Assembly: GCA_963748485.1 (NCBI GenBank)
Contig: CAVVJF010000019.1
Span: 1 to 64,000 of the forward strand
Direction of reading: 5' to 3'
DNA length: 64,000 bases
Source: DASRWT01 sp963748485
GTDB taxonomy: Bacteria; Methylomirabilota; Methylomirabilia; Rokubacteriales; CSP1-6
Shown: piece after piece, positions 43,622 to 51,231 of the stretch
How the letters are laid out: each line of letters begins with the position of its first letter
How positions within the stretch are numbered: the first letter of the stretch is position 1
Position numbers and translations under genes: made by a program
The notes under the pieces: generated by a model
The model's input: the letters and a program-made list of their open reading frames with translations, nothing else
Databases searched by the model: none
Told to the model about the DNA's origin: nothing

Positions 43622-44146
43622 TCAAACCACCTCGTCGATGAGCCCGTAGGCGAGGGCCTCGGCGGCGTCCAGGTAGCGGCCCCCGCGCATGTCCTCGGCG
43701 ACCTCCTCGGCGGGCCGGCCCGCGCGACGACCGACCAGGGCATAGAGCCGCCAGAGGAGATCCTGCTGCTGCCGGCTCTGCGCGGCCAGCTCTTCGGGTG
43801 ATCCGGTGAAGCGCGCCGTCGGCTGGGCGAGGTGGAAGCGCGTGTGCGGCGCGGCCATCCGGTGGTCCGCGGCGGCGACGAGGCCGACCGCCGGGCCGCC
43901 GACCTGGCCTCGGCACCGCACCCGCAGGCTCGCCCGGAGGGCGCCGAGGACATCGATCACGACGAAGGCCGCGTCGAGCGCGCCATCGCCGCTGTCCAGA
44001 TGCAGCTCGATAGGCCGCGTCCCGTCGGCATCCAGCACGGTCAGCGCCGCCGCCGCGCGGCTCGCCGCGTTCGCGTCGAGACGGCCTGTGAGCATCACGA
44101 TGCGGCGTTCGAAGAGCTGCTCCTGAAGCCAGCCGCCGAGGCCCAT
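43622..44146 (-). CDS. ClpP-like protein lacking the catalytic serine
   Basis: This 174-residue crotonase/ClpP-fold protein matches ClpP from FERRIVMLTGRLD through IELHLDSGDGALDAAF to RVRCRGQVGGPAVGLVAAA and ends YLDAAEALAYGLIDEVV. In ClpP the nucleophile is Ser in GQAASM; here the position reads GQVGGP (Gly84). His105 lies in RFHLAQP. It is therefore probably inactive as a peptidase, like ClpR subunits, or uses the fold differently. No clpX lies nearby. It is 75 bp upstream of the dioxygenase gene on the same strand. Confidence 0.82.
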   Translation of the reverse strand: MGLGGWLQEQLFERRIVMLTGRLDANAASRAAAALTVLDADGTRPIELHLDSGDGALDAAFVVIDVLGALRASLRVRCRGQVGGPAVGLVAAADHRMAAPHTRFHLAQPTARFTGSPEELAAQSRQQQDLLWRLYALVGRRAGRPAEEVAEDMRGGRYLDAAEALAYGLIDEVV

Positions 44147-44186
44147 GTCCCCGAGCCTACAACGCCCTCTGGTACGCTGAATCACG

Positions 44187-44882
44187 ATGCTCTCGCGACG
44201 GGCTCTGCTGCTCGCGACGATGACCACGACCCTCGGCCGTGGGCTCGCGCGTCCGGACAGCGCCCGGACGTCGCCTGCCGGCACGACCGTCGAGGACTGG
44301 CGCCAGGCGACGCTCGGGGCGCGCGGCGTGCCGGCGGGCTGGGAGAAGTACGAGACGCCGCGCGGCAATCCCGCCTACGACTTCACGGTGGTGGAGGACG
44401 AGGGCCGCCGCGCCCTCGCAATGCGGAGCGCGAGCGACCACTCCACGATCGCGCACCCGGTGGACGTCGACCTCGGGGTCACCCCGGTCCTCGCCTGGCA
44501 ATGGAAGGTCATGAGCCTACCGCGCGGCGCCGATCTCCGCGAGCGCGCCACGTCGGATGCCACCGGCCACCTCTTCGTCATCTGGCCGCGATTCCCCGCC
44601 CTGCTGCGCTCGCGCCTGATCGGCTACGTCTGGGACCGCGCACTCCCCGTGGGCACGATCGTCAAGAGCACGAAGACCGGCACGGTCACGTTCGTGATCG
44701 CGCGCTCCGGCGAGGCGGGGCTCGGCCAATGGACGGAGGCACGCCACGACGTGGCCGCGGACCACCGGCGCATCTTCGGCGAGGCCCCCGAGGCGCCGGG
44801 CGCCATCGCGCTGTCCATCGACTCCAACGACACGCGCTCGACCGCGGAGGCCCGCTTCGGGCGCATCGGCTTCAGCGCCTAG
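44187..44882 (+). CDS. DUF3047 family exported protein
   Basis: This 231-residue protein has an N-terminal signal with a twin-Arg (MLSRRALLLATMTTTLG). The body has the DUF3047 pattern: WEKYETPRGNPAYDFTVVED, LAWQWKVMSLPRGADLRE, YVWDRALPVGTI and an end rich in acidic and Asn residues (ALSIDSNDTRSTAEARFG). The function is unknown; family members look like carbohydrate- or lipid-binding jelly rolls. It is divergent from the ClpP-like gene. Confidence 0.88.
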   Translation: MLSRRALLLATMTTTLGRGLARPDSARTSPAGTTVEDWRQATLGARGVPAGWEKYETPRGNPAYDFTVVEDEGRRALAMRSASDHSTIAHPVDVDLGVTPVLAWQWKVMSLPRGADLRERATSDATGHLFVIWPRFPALLRSRLIGYVWDRALPVGTIVKSTKTGTVTFVIARSGEAGLGQWTEARHDVAADHRRIFGEAPEAPGAIALSIDSNDTRSTAEARFGRIGFSA

Positions 44883-44885
44883 GTC

Positions 44886-45308
44886 TCAGCGCCCGGGCGG
44901 CGTGTGCGCGAAGGGCAGCGTGGTGTAGCGCGCCTTGTCCACCTGGATCACGAGCGCCACGCGCCCCTCGTAGTCCCGCATCGGGAAGGGCTTGCCGGTG
45001 TACTTCTGCGAGACGGAGTCGATGATCTTCAGGTCGGGGTCGGGGCGGCGCTCGACCACGCGGCCGCGGAGCTGGATCTCCTCGTACGGGTTGTCGAAGT
45101 CCACGATCGAGATCGCCACGCGCGGATCGCGCTTGGTGTTGCGTCCCTTGAGGGAGCCCTCGCTCGTGCAGACGAGCAGCCGGTCGCCCTCGCGCCCGAC
45201 CCACACCGGCACGCTCTGCGGCGAGCCGTCCGACATGAGCGTGGCGAGATGCGCGAAGTTCGGCCGGTCGATGAGGGCCTTCGCTTCTGTGCTCAATGTC
45301 TCGGGCAT
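44886..45308 (-). CDS. PPOX-class flavin/F420-dependent oxidoreductase
   Basis: This 140-residue split-barrel protein has the PPOX pattern: NFAHLATLMSDGSPQSVPVWVG, DRLLVCTSEGSLKGRNTKRDPRVAI and VVERRPDPDLKIIDSVSQKY. These are features of the Rv1155-like F420-dependent group, which act as small-molecule or biliverdin-type reductases. The active cofactor (FMN or F420) cannot be settled from sequence alone. It converges on DUF3047. Confidence 0.88.
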   Translation of the reverse strand: MPETLSTEAKALIDRPNFAHLATLMSDGSPQSVPVWVGREGDRLLVCTSEGSLKGRNTKRDPRVAISIVDFDNPYEEIQLRGRVVERRPDPDLKIIDSVSQKYTGKPFPMRDYEGRVALVIQVDKARYTTLPFAHTPPGR

Positions 45309-45403
45309 GGGCGATCTCCTTCGCTCACGTCGTTGGGGTCGTCGATCGTCGACACCATCCAGTATCCCCTGCCGTGCTAGAGTCCTTCCACGGGAGGCTC
45401 ACC

Positions 45404-45817
45404 ATGACCAATGTCGCGTCCGTGCCCGCCGGCAAGCTCGCCCACGCCACCCCCGCCACCGCGCCCTTCGTGGAGGGGCGCCGAACGTTCCTCAAGTATC
45501 AGGACCTCGGCGTCACCGCCGCGAGCAGCGGCCGCATGCGCGCCCAGGTGATGAGCGCCAGCGAGGGGATGACCAAGCCCACCGGCTGGCACTACCACGT
45601 GTGCGACGGCCAGTTCGTCTACGTACTCGAGGGGTGGGTCGATCTCGCGTTCGAGGACGGCCAGACGCTTCGCGTCCAGAAGGGCGAGTCCCTCTACATC
45701 CCGGGCGGCCTCCGTCACAACGAGACCGCCACCTCGGACACGCTCGAGCTCCTCGAAGTCTCGGTACCAGCAGACATGGGCACGGTGCCCTGCGAAGCTC
45801 CCGAAGGCCGGCGCTAG
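45404..45817 (+). CDS. Cupin domain protein
   Basis: This 137-residue single-domain cupin has the two motifs: GWHYHVCDGQFVYVLEGWV (metal His-His-Glu-like set) and LYIPGGLRHNETATSD. The start at 45404 is preceded by a GGGAGG. Such proteins bind metal and act as small dioxygenases, isomerases or ligand-binding proteins. It shares a 95-bp divergent gap with the PPOX gene. Confidence 0.88.
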   Translation: MTNVASVPAGKLAHATPATAPFVEGRRTFLKYQDLGVTAASSGRMRAQVMSASEGMTKPTGWHYHVCDGQFVYVLEGWVDLAFEDGQTLRVQKGESLYIPGGLRHNETATSDTLELLEVSVPADMGTVPCEAPEGRR

Positions 45818-45834
45818 CCGCCGGCTGACGCCGT

Positions 45835-47055
45835 CTACTTCCGCCAGAGCAGCCGGCGCCAGACACCGCGGCCGGCGCCGCCGAACAAGGCGCGGTCGAT
45901 GGCCTGGGCGCGCGGGCGGCTGATGCCGAGCCACCCCAGCGCGCGCCAGATCGCGTCCACCCGCTCGCTGCGCGCCAGGGCGCGCTCGGCGGCGCGCACC
46001 AGCTCCGGCTCGCGGTGGCGCAGCTCCCGGCAGATGTCCTGCCAGCGGATCCGGATGAACTCCGGCACGAACACCGCCGCTACCTGCTCCGGATCGAGGC
46101 GGCTCGGAAAGGCGGTCGCCTGCTCGAGCACGCCGTGGGCGGCTAGCCCCAGCATGGTGCGGATGCACTTCTCGCACTTGCCGCAGTTGTAGGCGTCCCA
46201 CTGCATCCAGCACACGCGAAGCGCGCGCAGGGCTACCGGGCTCGCCGCGATGACGGCGATCTTCTCCGGCCGCGAGCGCTCCGCGCCGTCGTGCACGACG
46301 TCGAGCCGCTCGCTGGACCAGAGGGGGTCGAGGCTGGGATGCGAGCCCCAGGGGCGCAGCTCGGAGTAGGGATAGGACGACGCGACGTAGACGGTGTGGA
46401 ACAGCCCCGCCATGGCATGCGCGGCCCCTGCCAGCACGACGCCGTGGGTGATGTCGAAGTCGTCGTCGCCGAACAGCTCCCGGAGATTGGTGCGCAGCGG
46501 AATGAATCCCCGCTCGAGCTCGGCCGCCGCGGCGCGCAGCGGGGCGGACAGGCGCGCGAAGAGCGTCTCGTCAGCCTCGCGCACGTCGAAGCCGTGCAGC
46601 ATGACCAGGTCGGTCAGGGAGCGCGAATCGCCCGTGGGATAGCGCGCGATGTTCTTCAGCACGGTGTAGAACGAGTCCACGCCGCCCGAGAAGAAGGCGC
46701 CGACGCCGGCGCCGCGGCACTGGGGAACGCCGAGCGGGGCCCGCACGTCGATGGTGGCGCCCTCGGCGCGCCCCGGCGGCATGTCCCAGGTCTCCAGGAG
46801 CGCGGCGGCCCGGCGCGCCGAGGTCATCAGCTCCGGCGAGACCTCGGCCTCGATCGTGATCGGACCCGGCCGCATGAGCGCACGCAGAACCAGCGGGGGA
46901 AGAAACGGATCGCCCCGCGCGCTCAGCCCGGAGCCCAGCTCCGCGGGCACCTCGAACCACAACGTCGGCGGCAAGCCCTCGCCCCGCACCGTCGCCGAGA
47001 GGCGCGCGCCGGTTCGCGTTTCGGCCATCTTCACGTCCGTTATCAGCACACCCAT
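45835..47055 (-). CDS. PP-loop adenine-nucleotide hydrolase superfamily protein
   Basis: This 406-residue protein starts at the ATG at 47055. The PP-loop ATP pyrophosphatase motif SGGVDSFYTVLKN is near residue 125, and a CxxC metal motif is in YNCGKCEKCIRTMLG near residue 315. The combination resembles QueC/ThiI-type adenylating enzymes. Length and C-terminal domain differ, so the substrate is unknown. Such genes are also seen in polysaccharide clusters. It is divergent from the DUF188 gene. Confidence 0.8.
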   Translation of the reverse strand: MGVLITDVKMAETRTGARLSATVRGEGLPPTLWFEVPAELGSGLSARGDPFLPPLVLRALMRPGPITIEAEVSPELMTSARRAAALLETWDMPPGRAEGATIDVRAPLGVPQCRGAGVGAFFSGGVDSFYTVLKNIARYPTGDSRSLTDLVMLHGFDVREADETLFARLSAPLRAAAAELERGFIPLRTNLRELFGDDDFDITHGVVLAGAAHAMAGLFHTVYVASSYPYSELRPWGSHPSLDPLWSSERLDVVHDGAERSRPEKIAVIAASPVALRALRVCWMQWDAYNCGKCEKCIRTMLGLAAHGVLEQATAFPSRLDPEQVAAVFVPEFIRIRWQDICRELRHREPELVRAAERALARSERVDAIWRALGWLGISRPRAQAIDRALFGGAGRGVWRRLLWRK

Positions 47056-47116
47056 CTTGCGCGCTGATGATAGGCTAGCACGGCCACTGATGTCGCGACG
47101 AGGGGACGCTAGCGCG

Positions 47117-47569
47117 GTGCAAATCTGGGTCGACGCCGACGCATGCCCCCAGGTCATCAAGGAGATCCTGTACCGTGCCGCCGACCGCGCGCAGGTGCTG
47201 ACGACGCTCGTCGCCAACACGCCGCTGCGCACCCCTCCGTCCGCCTTCATCCGAAGCATCCGGGTGGCGAAGGGGTTCGACGTGGCCGATCATCGGATCA
47301 CCCAGGAGGTGCAGCCGGGTGATCTCGTGGTGACGGCCGACATTCCTCTCGCCGCGGAGGTGATCGCGCGCGGCGCTCACGCGCTCGACCCCCGTGGCGA
47401 GCTCTACTCGGAGGACAATGTCCGCGAGCGTTTGGCCATCCGCAACCTCATGCAGGAGCTGCGCGCGACCGGCGAGCTCATCGCCGGTCCGGCCCCGTTC
47501 GGTCCCAGCGACCGGCAGCTCTTCGCCAACCACCTCGACCGCTTTCTGACGCGGCGGCCGCTCGCGTAG
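47117..47569 (+). CDS. YaiI/YqxD family protein (DUF188)
   Basis: This 150-residue protein starts MQIWVDADACPQVIKEILYRA at GTG 47117, the usual family start; an upstream ATG at 47090 in frame would add 9 residues. The core VTADIPLAAEVIARGAHALDPRGELY and the end GPAPFGPSDRQLFANHLDR match DUF188. The PIN-like fold suggests a nuclease but no activity is established. The HicA-like gene follows 18 bp later. Confidence 0.85.
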   Translation: MQIWVDADACPQVIKEILYRAADRAQVLTTLVANTPLRTPPSAFIRSIRVAKGFDVADHRITQEVQPGDLVVTADIPLAAEVIARGAHALDPRGELYSEDNVRERLAIRNLMQELRATGELIAGPAPFGPSDRQLFANHLDRFLTRRPLA

Positions 47570-47587
47570 CCGCCGCCGAGCTGTCCG

Positions 47588-47824
47588 ATGCCCGGCCAGG
47601 TGACCCGACGTCAGATGGAGACGTGGCTGCTGAAGAACGGGTTCCGCGCCCTCAAGGGCGGAATGACGGGCCACGTGCAGTTCGAGGGCCCCGGCGGCGT
47701 GAAGATCACGCTGCCCGGCCACGGCCCGCAGGACCTCACCAAGAAGCATGTCTCGCTCATCCTGCGCGCGCTCGCCGCCGCCGGGTTCGACCGCGCCCGG
47801 GTGCGGCGAGAGCTCGGCGAGTGA
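47588..47824 (+). CDS. HicA-like small protein (type II toxin family)
   Basis: The 78-residue protein has a double-stranded-RNA-binding-like HicA fold: VTRRQMETWLLKNGFRALKGG, then TGHVQFEGPGGVKITLPGHG and a helix ending ILRALAAAGF. The His in GGMTGH aligns with the catalytic His of KGSHH in HicA mRNA interferases. No HicB antitoxin gene follows; instead the stop overlaps the GTG of azlC. It may be an orphan toxin or a repurposed RNA-binding protein. Confidence 0.78.
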   Translation: MPGQVTRRQMETWLLKNGFRALKGGMTGHVQFEGPGGVKITLPGHGPQDLTKKHVSLILRALAAAGFDRARVRRELGE

Positions 47825-48501
47825 GGGCCGACACCCGCGCCATCCTGGCGACCGCGCTGCCCGCGGCGGCCGCCATCCTGGTCTTCGGCACCCTCTACGG
47901 CGGCGCCGCCCGTGCCATCATGGGCGTGCCGCTCACGCTGGCGTCCTCGCTGCTCGTCTTCTCCGGCGCGCTGCAGTTCGCGCTGCTGGCCCTGCTGAGC
48001 GTGGGCGCCACGACGCTGCCCCTCCTGCTTATCGCCGCCGCGCTGAACCTGCGCCACCTGGTGCTCGGCGCCGTGCTCCGGCCGCGCCTCGAGGGCTCGC
48101 GCCTGCGGCGGGCGCTGCTGGCCTTCTTCCTCGTCGATGAGACGTTCGGCTTCGCCATCGCCAACGGCCACGCCGCGGAGCGTGCCGGGCAGCCGGTGGG
48201 GCCGGTCACCGAGCGCACGCTGCTCGTCGCGGGGCTGGTCTGCTATGTCGCCTGGCAGGTGGGCACCGTGATCGGCGTGTTGGGCGCCGGCCTCGCCGCC
48301 GCCGAGAACGTGGCCGGCGCGATCTTCCCCGTGCTCTTCATCGGGCTGGGCGCCCTCGCGGTGATTCGGCGCTCCCACGCCGTGCGCGCCGTCACCGCCG
48401 CCCTGCTCACCGCCGGCATCGCCCTCGCGCTGCCTGACCTGCGCGTGCTCGCGCCCATCATCGCCGCTGTCCTCGTCGCCCTGCCCGGCGGCGCGCGATG
48501 A
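47821..48501 (+). CDS. azlC: AzlC family branched-chain amino acid exporter, large subunit
   Basis: This 226-residue membrane protein starts at GTG 47821 in a GTGA overlap with the HicA-like gene. It has about 7 membrane helices and the AzlC segments FGTLYGGAARAIMGVPLTLASSLL, FSGALQFALLALL and LRHLVLGAVLRPRL, plus DETFGFAI. With AzlD it exports branched-chain amino acids or analogues. The next gene begins in an ATGA overlap. Confidence 0.9.
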   Translation: MRADTRAILATALPAAAAILVFGTLYGGAARAIMGVPLTLASSLLVFSGALQFALLALLSVGATTLPLLLIAAALNLRHLVLGAVLRPRLEGSRLRRALLAFFLVDETFGFAIANGHAAERAGQPVGPVTERTLLVAGLVCYVAWQVGTVIGVLGAGLAAAENVAGAIFPVLFIGLGALAVIRRSHAVRAVTAALLTAGIALALPDLRVLAPIIAAVLVALPGGAR

Positions 48502-48791
48502 GCGGGGTCGTGCTGGCGCTCGTCGTCGCCATCACCTACGGCAGTCGCGTGTTCGCGCTGGCCTTTCTGCCGCGCCCCGGCGCCCGCCTCGAGGCCATGC
48601 TGGCCCGCATGCCCGCGCCGATCTTCGCCGGGCTCGCCACCGCCACCCTCTTCACCGCGAACGGCTCGCTGGTGGACGCCCCCACGCTGTGCGCCGCCGC
48701 GGGCGCGCTGCTGGCCAGCCCGGCCCGCTCGCTGCTCGCCTGCCTGGTCGGCGGCGCCGTCGCCTATGCCATCGGCGCCCTCCTCCTCTAG
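48498..48791 (+). CDS. azlD: AzlD family small transport subunit
   Basis: The 97-residue protein is a four-helix membrane subunit that pairs with AzlC. The segments ITYGSRVFALAFLP, MLARMPAPIFAGLATATLF and LVGGAVAYAIGALLL match the family. It is translated from an ATG overlapping the azlC stop. The strongly palindromic spacer at 48838-48900 follows. Confidence 0.9.
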   Translation: MSGVVLALVVAITYGSRVFALAFLPRPGARLEAMLARMPAPIFAGLATATLFTANGSLVDAPTLCAAAGALLASPARSLLACLVGGAVAYAIGALLL

Positions 48792-48837
48792 GGCCGGGCG
48801 GCGATAAGGGCAGCGATAAGGGCCCATCTGCTTCGTT

Positions 48838-48900
48838 GGCGCCCTCGGCCGCACGCTCAACGTACAGAAAGTACGCCTTCGCGTGCGGCCGTCGGGCGCC
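48838..48900. repeat. Long imperfect palindrome between convergent genes (REP/terminator-like)
   Basis: The left arm at 48838-48856 and right arm at 48881-48900 pair over about 19 bases with one small bulge (GGCCGCACGC with GCGTGCGGCC). Inside, CGTAC at 48861 and GTACG at 48871 pair around AGAAA. It lies in the 129-bp gap between azlD and the convergent RibD-like gene. Just before it, GCGATAAGGGC is directly repeated at about 48801 and 48813. It could be a bidirectional terminator or a member of a dispersed palindromic repeat family. Confidence 0.6.
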
Positions 48901-48920
48901 GCCTCGCATCTGGACCCTTC

Positions 48921-49718
48921 TCACCGCCCGGCGAAGCGAAAGCGCTGGAAGCGATAGCCGGGGTCGGCAGCGGAGAGGCCCTCGGCGATCAGGCGGGCGC
49001 GGCCTTCGTCGAGGGCGGCGATGCGCTTGACCCCCGCGTGCGCGGCCGGGTCGATCCGCACGTCGGTGACGGTGACGAAGATCTCGTCCAGGATCCCCGC
49101 GCGATGTAGCGCGTCGAGGATCACCGCCCCCCCCTCGCAGTCCACGTGGCGCACGCCGAATTCAGCGAAGAGCCGCTCGTGCGCGCGCACGAGGCCGCTG
49201 GGGCCGATGCGCCCCTCTCCCGCGATCAGCGCGGTCACGCCGCCCAGACGGCGGGCCCCCGCAGCGGTGGTCACGACGATGGGCGTGAGGCCGGGCGTAT
49301 TGAAGAGCGGGACGCTCAGATCCAGCCGGCCGGACTCGGAGTAGACCACCTGCAGGGGGATGCGGGGCCGGCCCTGCGCCTCTCGAGACCTGACCAGCGC
49401 CGCGCCGAGGTCGCCGCCGGCGTCCTCCACGCCGCCGATGAGGTCGGGTTGGTCGCGCAGCGTCTGCGCGCCGAAGGACACCGCGTCGGCGGCAGCGCGG
49501 AGGCGCCGCATGAGGCGCACGTCCGCGCGGCGCCCGGGCCGGCTGAAGTCGCCCCCGGCGACCGCGCGCACCGGATCGTCGCCGGCCCCGGCGCGGGTCC
49601 ACGTGACGATGCCGTTCGCCGACATGATCACGTTGGCGTAGATCCACGGGCGCAACGGCCACGCCGGAGGCAAGTCGATCGGCTCGCGGCTGTCGGGATC
49701 CAGCACCGGCGGCGTCAT
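48921..49718 (-). CDS. RibD C-terminal / dihydrofolate-reductase-like NADPH reductase
   Basis: This 265-residue DHFR-fold protein carries WIYANVIMSANGIVTW, DAVSFGAQTLRDQPDLIG, VTTAAGARRLG and VDCEGGAVILDALHRAGILDEI, as in riboflavin-pathway reductase domains (RibD_C). It lacks the deaminase half. It could reduce a ribosylated pyrimidine or a related heterocycle. It starts in an ATGA overlap with the YihY gene upstream and ends near the palindrome. Confidence 0.88.
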   Translation of the reverse strand: MTPPVLDPDSREPIDLPPAWPLRPWIYANVIMSANGIVTWTRAGAGDDPVRAVAGGDFSRPGRRADVRLMRRLRAAADAVSFGAQTLRDQPDLIGGVEDAGGDLGAALVRSREAQGRPRIPLQVVYSESGRLDLSVPLFNTPGLTPIVVTTAAGARRLGGVTALIAGEGRIGPSGLVRAHERLFAEFGVRHVDCEGGAVILDALHRAGILDEIFVTVTDVRIDPAAHAGVKRIAALDEGRARLIAEGLSAADPGYRFQRFRFAGR

Positions 49719-50617
49719 GCCCGCCGCTTCGGCCCCATGCCCTGCTCCGCGCGCGCCTCCGCCGTCACCGGCTTGGCCGTCTTCTGCACCGTGAACCCCG
49801 AGCCCCGGCGCTTCGTCCACACCTTGGTGAACTCGGCGCCGAGAAGGAGGATCTGGGTGGAGTAGTACACCCACACCACGATGACCACGAGCGAGCCCGC
49901 GGCCCCGTAGGCCGAGGCGACCGCGGTCTTGCCGATGTAGAGGCCGATCAGGAACTTGCCCGCGGTGAAGAGCAACGAGGTGACCGCCGCGCCCAGCCAG
50001 ACATCGCGCCAGGCGATCTTCACGTCGGGCAACAGCTTGAAGATCACCGCGAAGGCGCCCGTGATCACCGCGAGCGAGATGATCGAGTTGATCGCCTCGA
50101 GCACGATGGCCGGCGCGGGCAGGAGATAGCTCACATAGGCGCCCATCGCGGCGAGCCAGGCCGACACGACCAGCGAGACCAGGAGCAGGAATCCCGTGCC
50201 TACGACCATGGCGAAGGACCAGAAGCGCTCCTTCACGATGTCTCGCAGCCGGCGGCCGGACTTGGGCGTCACGCCCCAGATCGTGTTGAGACCATCCTGC
50301 AGCTCGCCGAAAACGCCCCACAGCCCGACGACCAGCGTGGCAAGCACGAGCGCCAGCTCCGCGGCGCCCGGCGTGGTGGCGCGCGCGCTGCCCACCATCG
50401 CCTCGATCGCCTTCGCCCCCTGCTCCCCGATCAGCCCGCGGAACTGTTCGATGATCTGGCTCTCCGCCCCCGGGCCGAGGAGAAAGCCCGCCAGCCCCAT
50501 CACGATGGCGAGACCGGGCGTGAGCGCGAAGATCGTATAGTAGGCGAGCGCGGCGCCCATACGGGGCGCGCGATCCTCGTACCAGTCGCTGAAGGTCGCG
50601 CGGAGCAAAGCCCACAT
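49715..50617 (-). CDS. YihY/virulence factor BrkB family membrane protein
   Basis: This 300-residue protein has six membrane helices and the family features: GAALAYYTIFALTPGLAIVM near the start, LNTIWGVTPKSGRRLRDIV, the GAYVSYLLPAPAIVLEAIN helix and the LLGAEFTKVWTKRRGSGF end. Members are inner-membrane proteins, some linked to lipid transport, without a settled role. It overlaps the reductase gene by ATGA. Confidence 0.92.
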   Translation of the reverse strand: MWALLRATFSDWYEDRAPRMGAALAYYTIFALTPGLAIVMGLAGFLLGPGAESQIIEQFRGLIGEQGAKAIEAMVGSARATTPGAAELALVLATLVVGLWGVFGELQDGLNTIWGVTPKSGRRLRDIVKERFWSFAMVVGTGFLLLVSLVVSAWLAAMGAYVSYLLPAPAIVLEAINSIISLAVITGAFAVIFKLLPDVKIAWRDVWLGAAVTSLLFTAGKFLIGLYIGKTAVASAYGAAGSLVVIVVWVYYSTQILLLGAEFTKVWTKRRGSGFTVQKTAKPVTAEARAEQGMGPKRRA

Positions 50618-50659
50618 GGGCCGGGCGGCGAAGGATCCGGGCCGGGGCGCGGACCGCCG

Positions 50660-50890
50660 TCAGGCGCCCGGCGCCTCGGGAGCGGTGGAGTCCGCGGGAG
50701 AGAAGTCGGCGTGATCGCGCAAGGTCTTCGTCATCGGCGCGCTGACGATACTGGAGAGCTGGGCGGCATCGGTGATGGGCCCGTGCTCCGAACGAAACCG
50801 GACGATGGCCGCCGCCTGCGTGGGGCTAAGGCCCGGCAGCTCCAGGAGCTCCTGCGCGTTGGCCAGGTTGATTCGCACCTTGTGGTCCAT
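50660..50890 (-). CDS. Helix-hairpin-helix (ComEA-like) small protein
   Basis: The 76-residue product starts at ATG 50890. Residues 5-30 (INLANAQELLELPGLSPTQAA) form a helix-hairpin-helix repeat as in ComEA/type II secretion GspK-like or photosystem-type proteins, followed by FRSEHGPITDAAQL. There is no signal peptide, so a cytoplasmic nucleic-acid or protein-binding role is possible. It follows the DUF1059 gene on the same strand. Confidence 0.75.
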   Translation of the reverse strand: MDHKVRINLANAQELLELPGLSPTQAAAIVRFRSEHGPITDAAQLSSIVSAPMTKTLRDHADFSPADSTAPEAPGA

Positions 50891-50970
50891 GGTCGCCTCC
50901 ACGCCGCCAAAGCATGGCGGTGATGACGGGCGCCGGGTTCGACGCCCGGCGCCCGTGCAATCGGACGGGG

Positions 50971-51147
50971 CTACTTGTCCTTGATGGCCGCCTTCACCTT
51001 GGCCGCCATCTCGGGCGGGATGGTCTTCATGTTGTGCGCCTGCTCGGCGTGCTTGGCGCCCTTGGCCATCACCTCGGCTTCGTCCTTGCCCTCCAGCACC
51101 GCCTTGCAGCCGGGCATCAAGTCGCCGCAGTTGAGCACCTTCGCCAT
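50971..51147 (-). CDS. DUF1059 family small protein
   Basis: This 58-residue protein has the pattern VLNCGDLMPGCKAVLEG, with Cys7 and Cys14, and later His33 and His38 (AKHAEQAHNM), as in DUF1059. Metal binding is plausible from that Cys/His set. The ATG at 51147 is preceded by AGGAGG. Function unknown. It is downstream of the sorbosone-dehydrogenase-like gene on the same strand. Confidence 0.82.
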   Translation of the reverse strand: MAKVLNCGDLMPGCKAVLEGKDEAEVMAKGAKHAEQAHNMKTIPPEMAAKVKAAIKDK

Positions 51148-51231
51148 GGGGAGCCTCCTCCTCGTGAGAGATGTGAGGGTTTCGTCAGCGACGAGTCTGG
51201 GCGTCGCGGAAAGGCGTGTCAACCGCCCACG

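Noticed and set aside
48838..48900. The palindrome as a phage attachment site or IS end
   Set aside because: No integrase, transposase or target-site duplication is present nearby.
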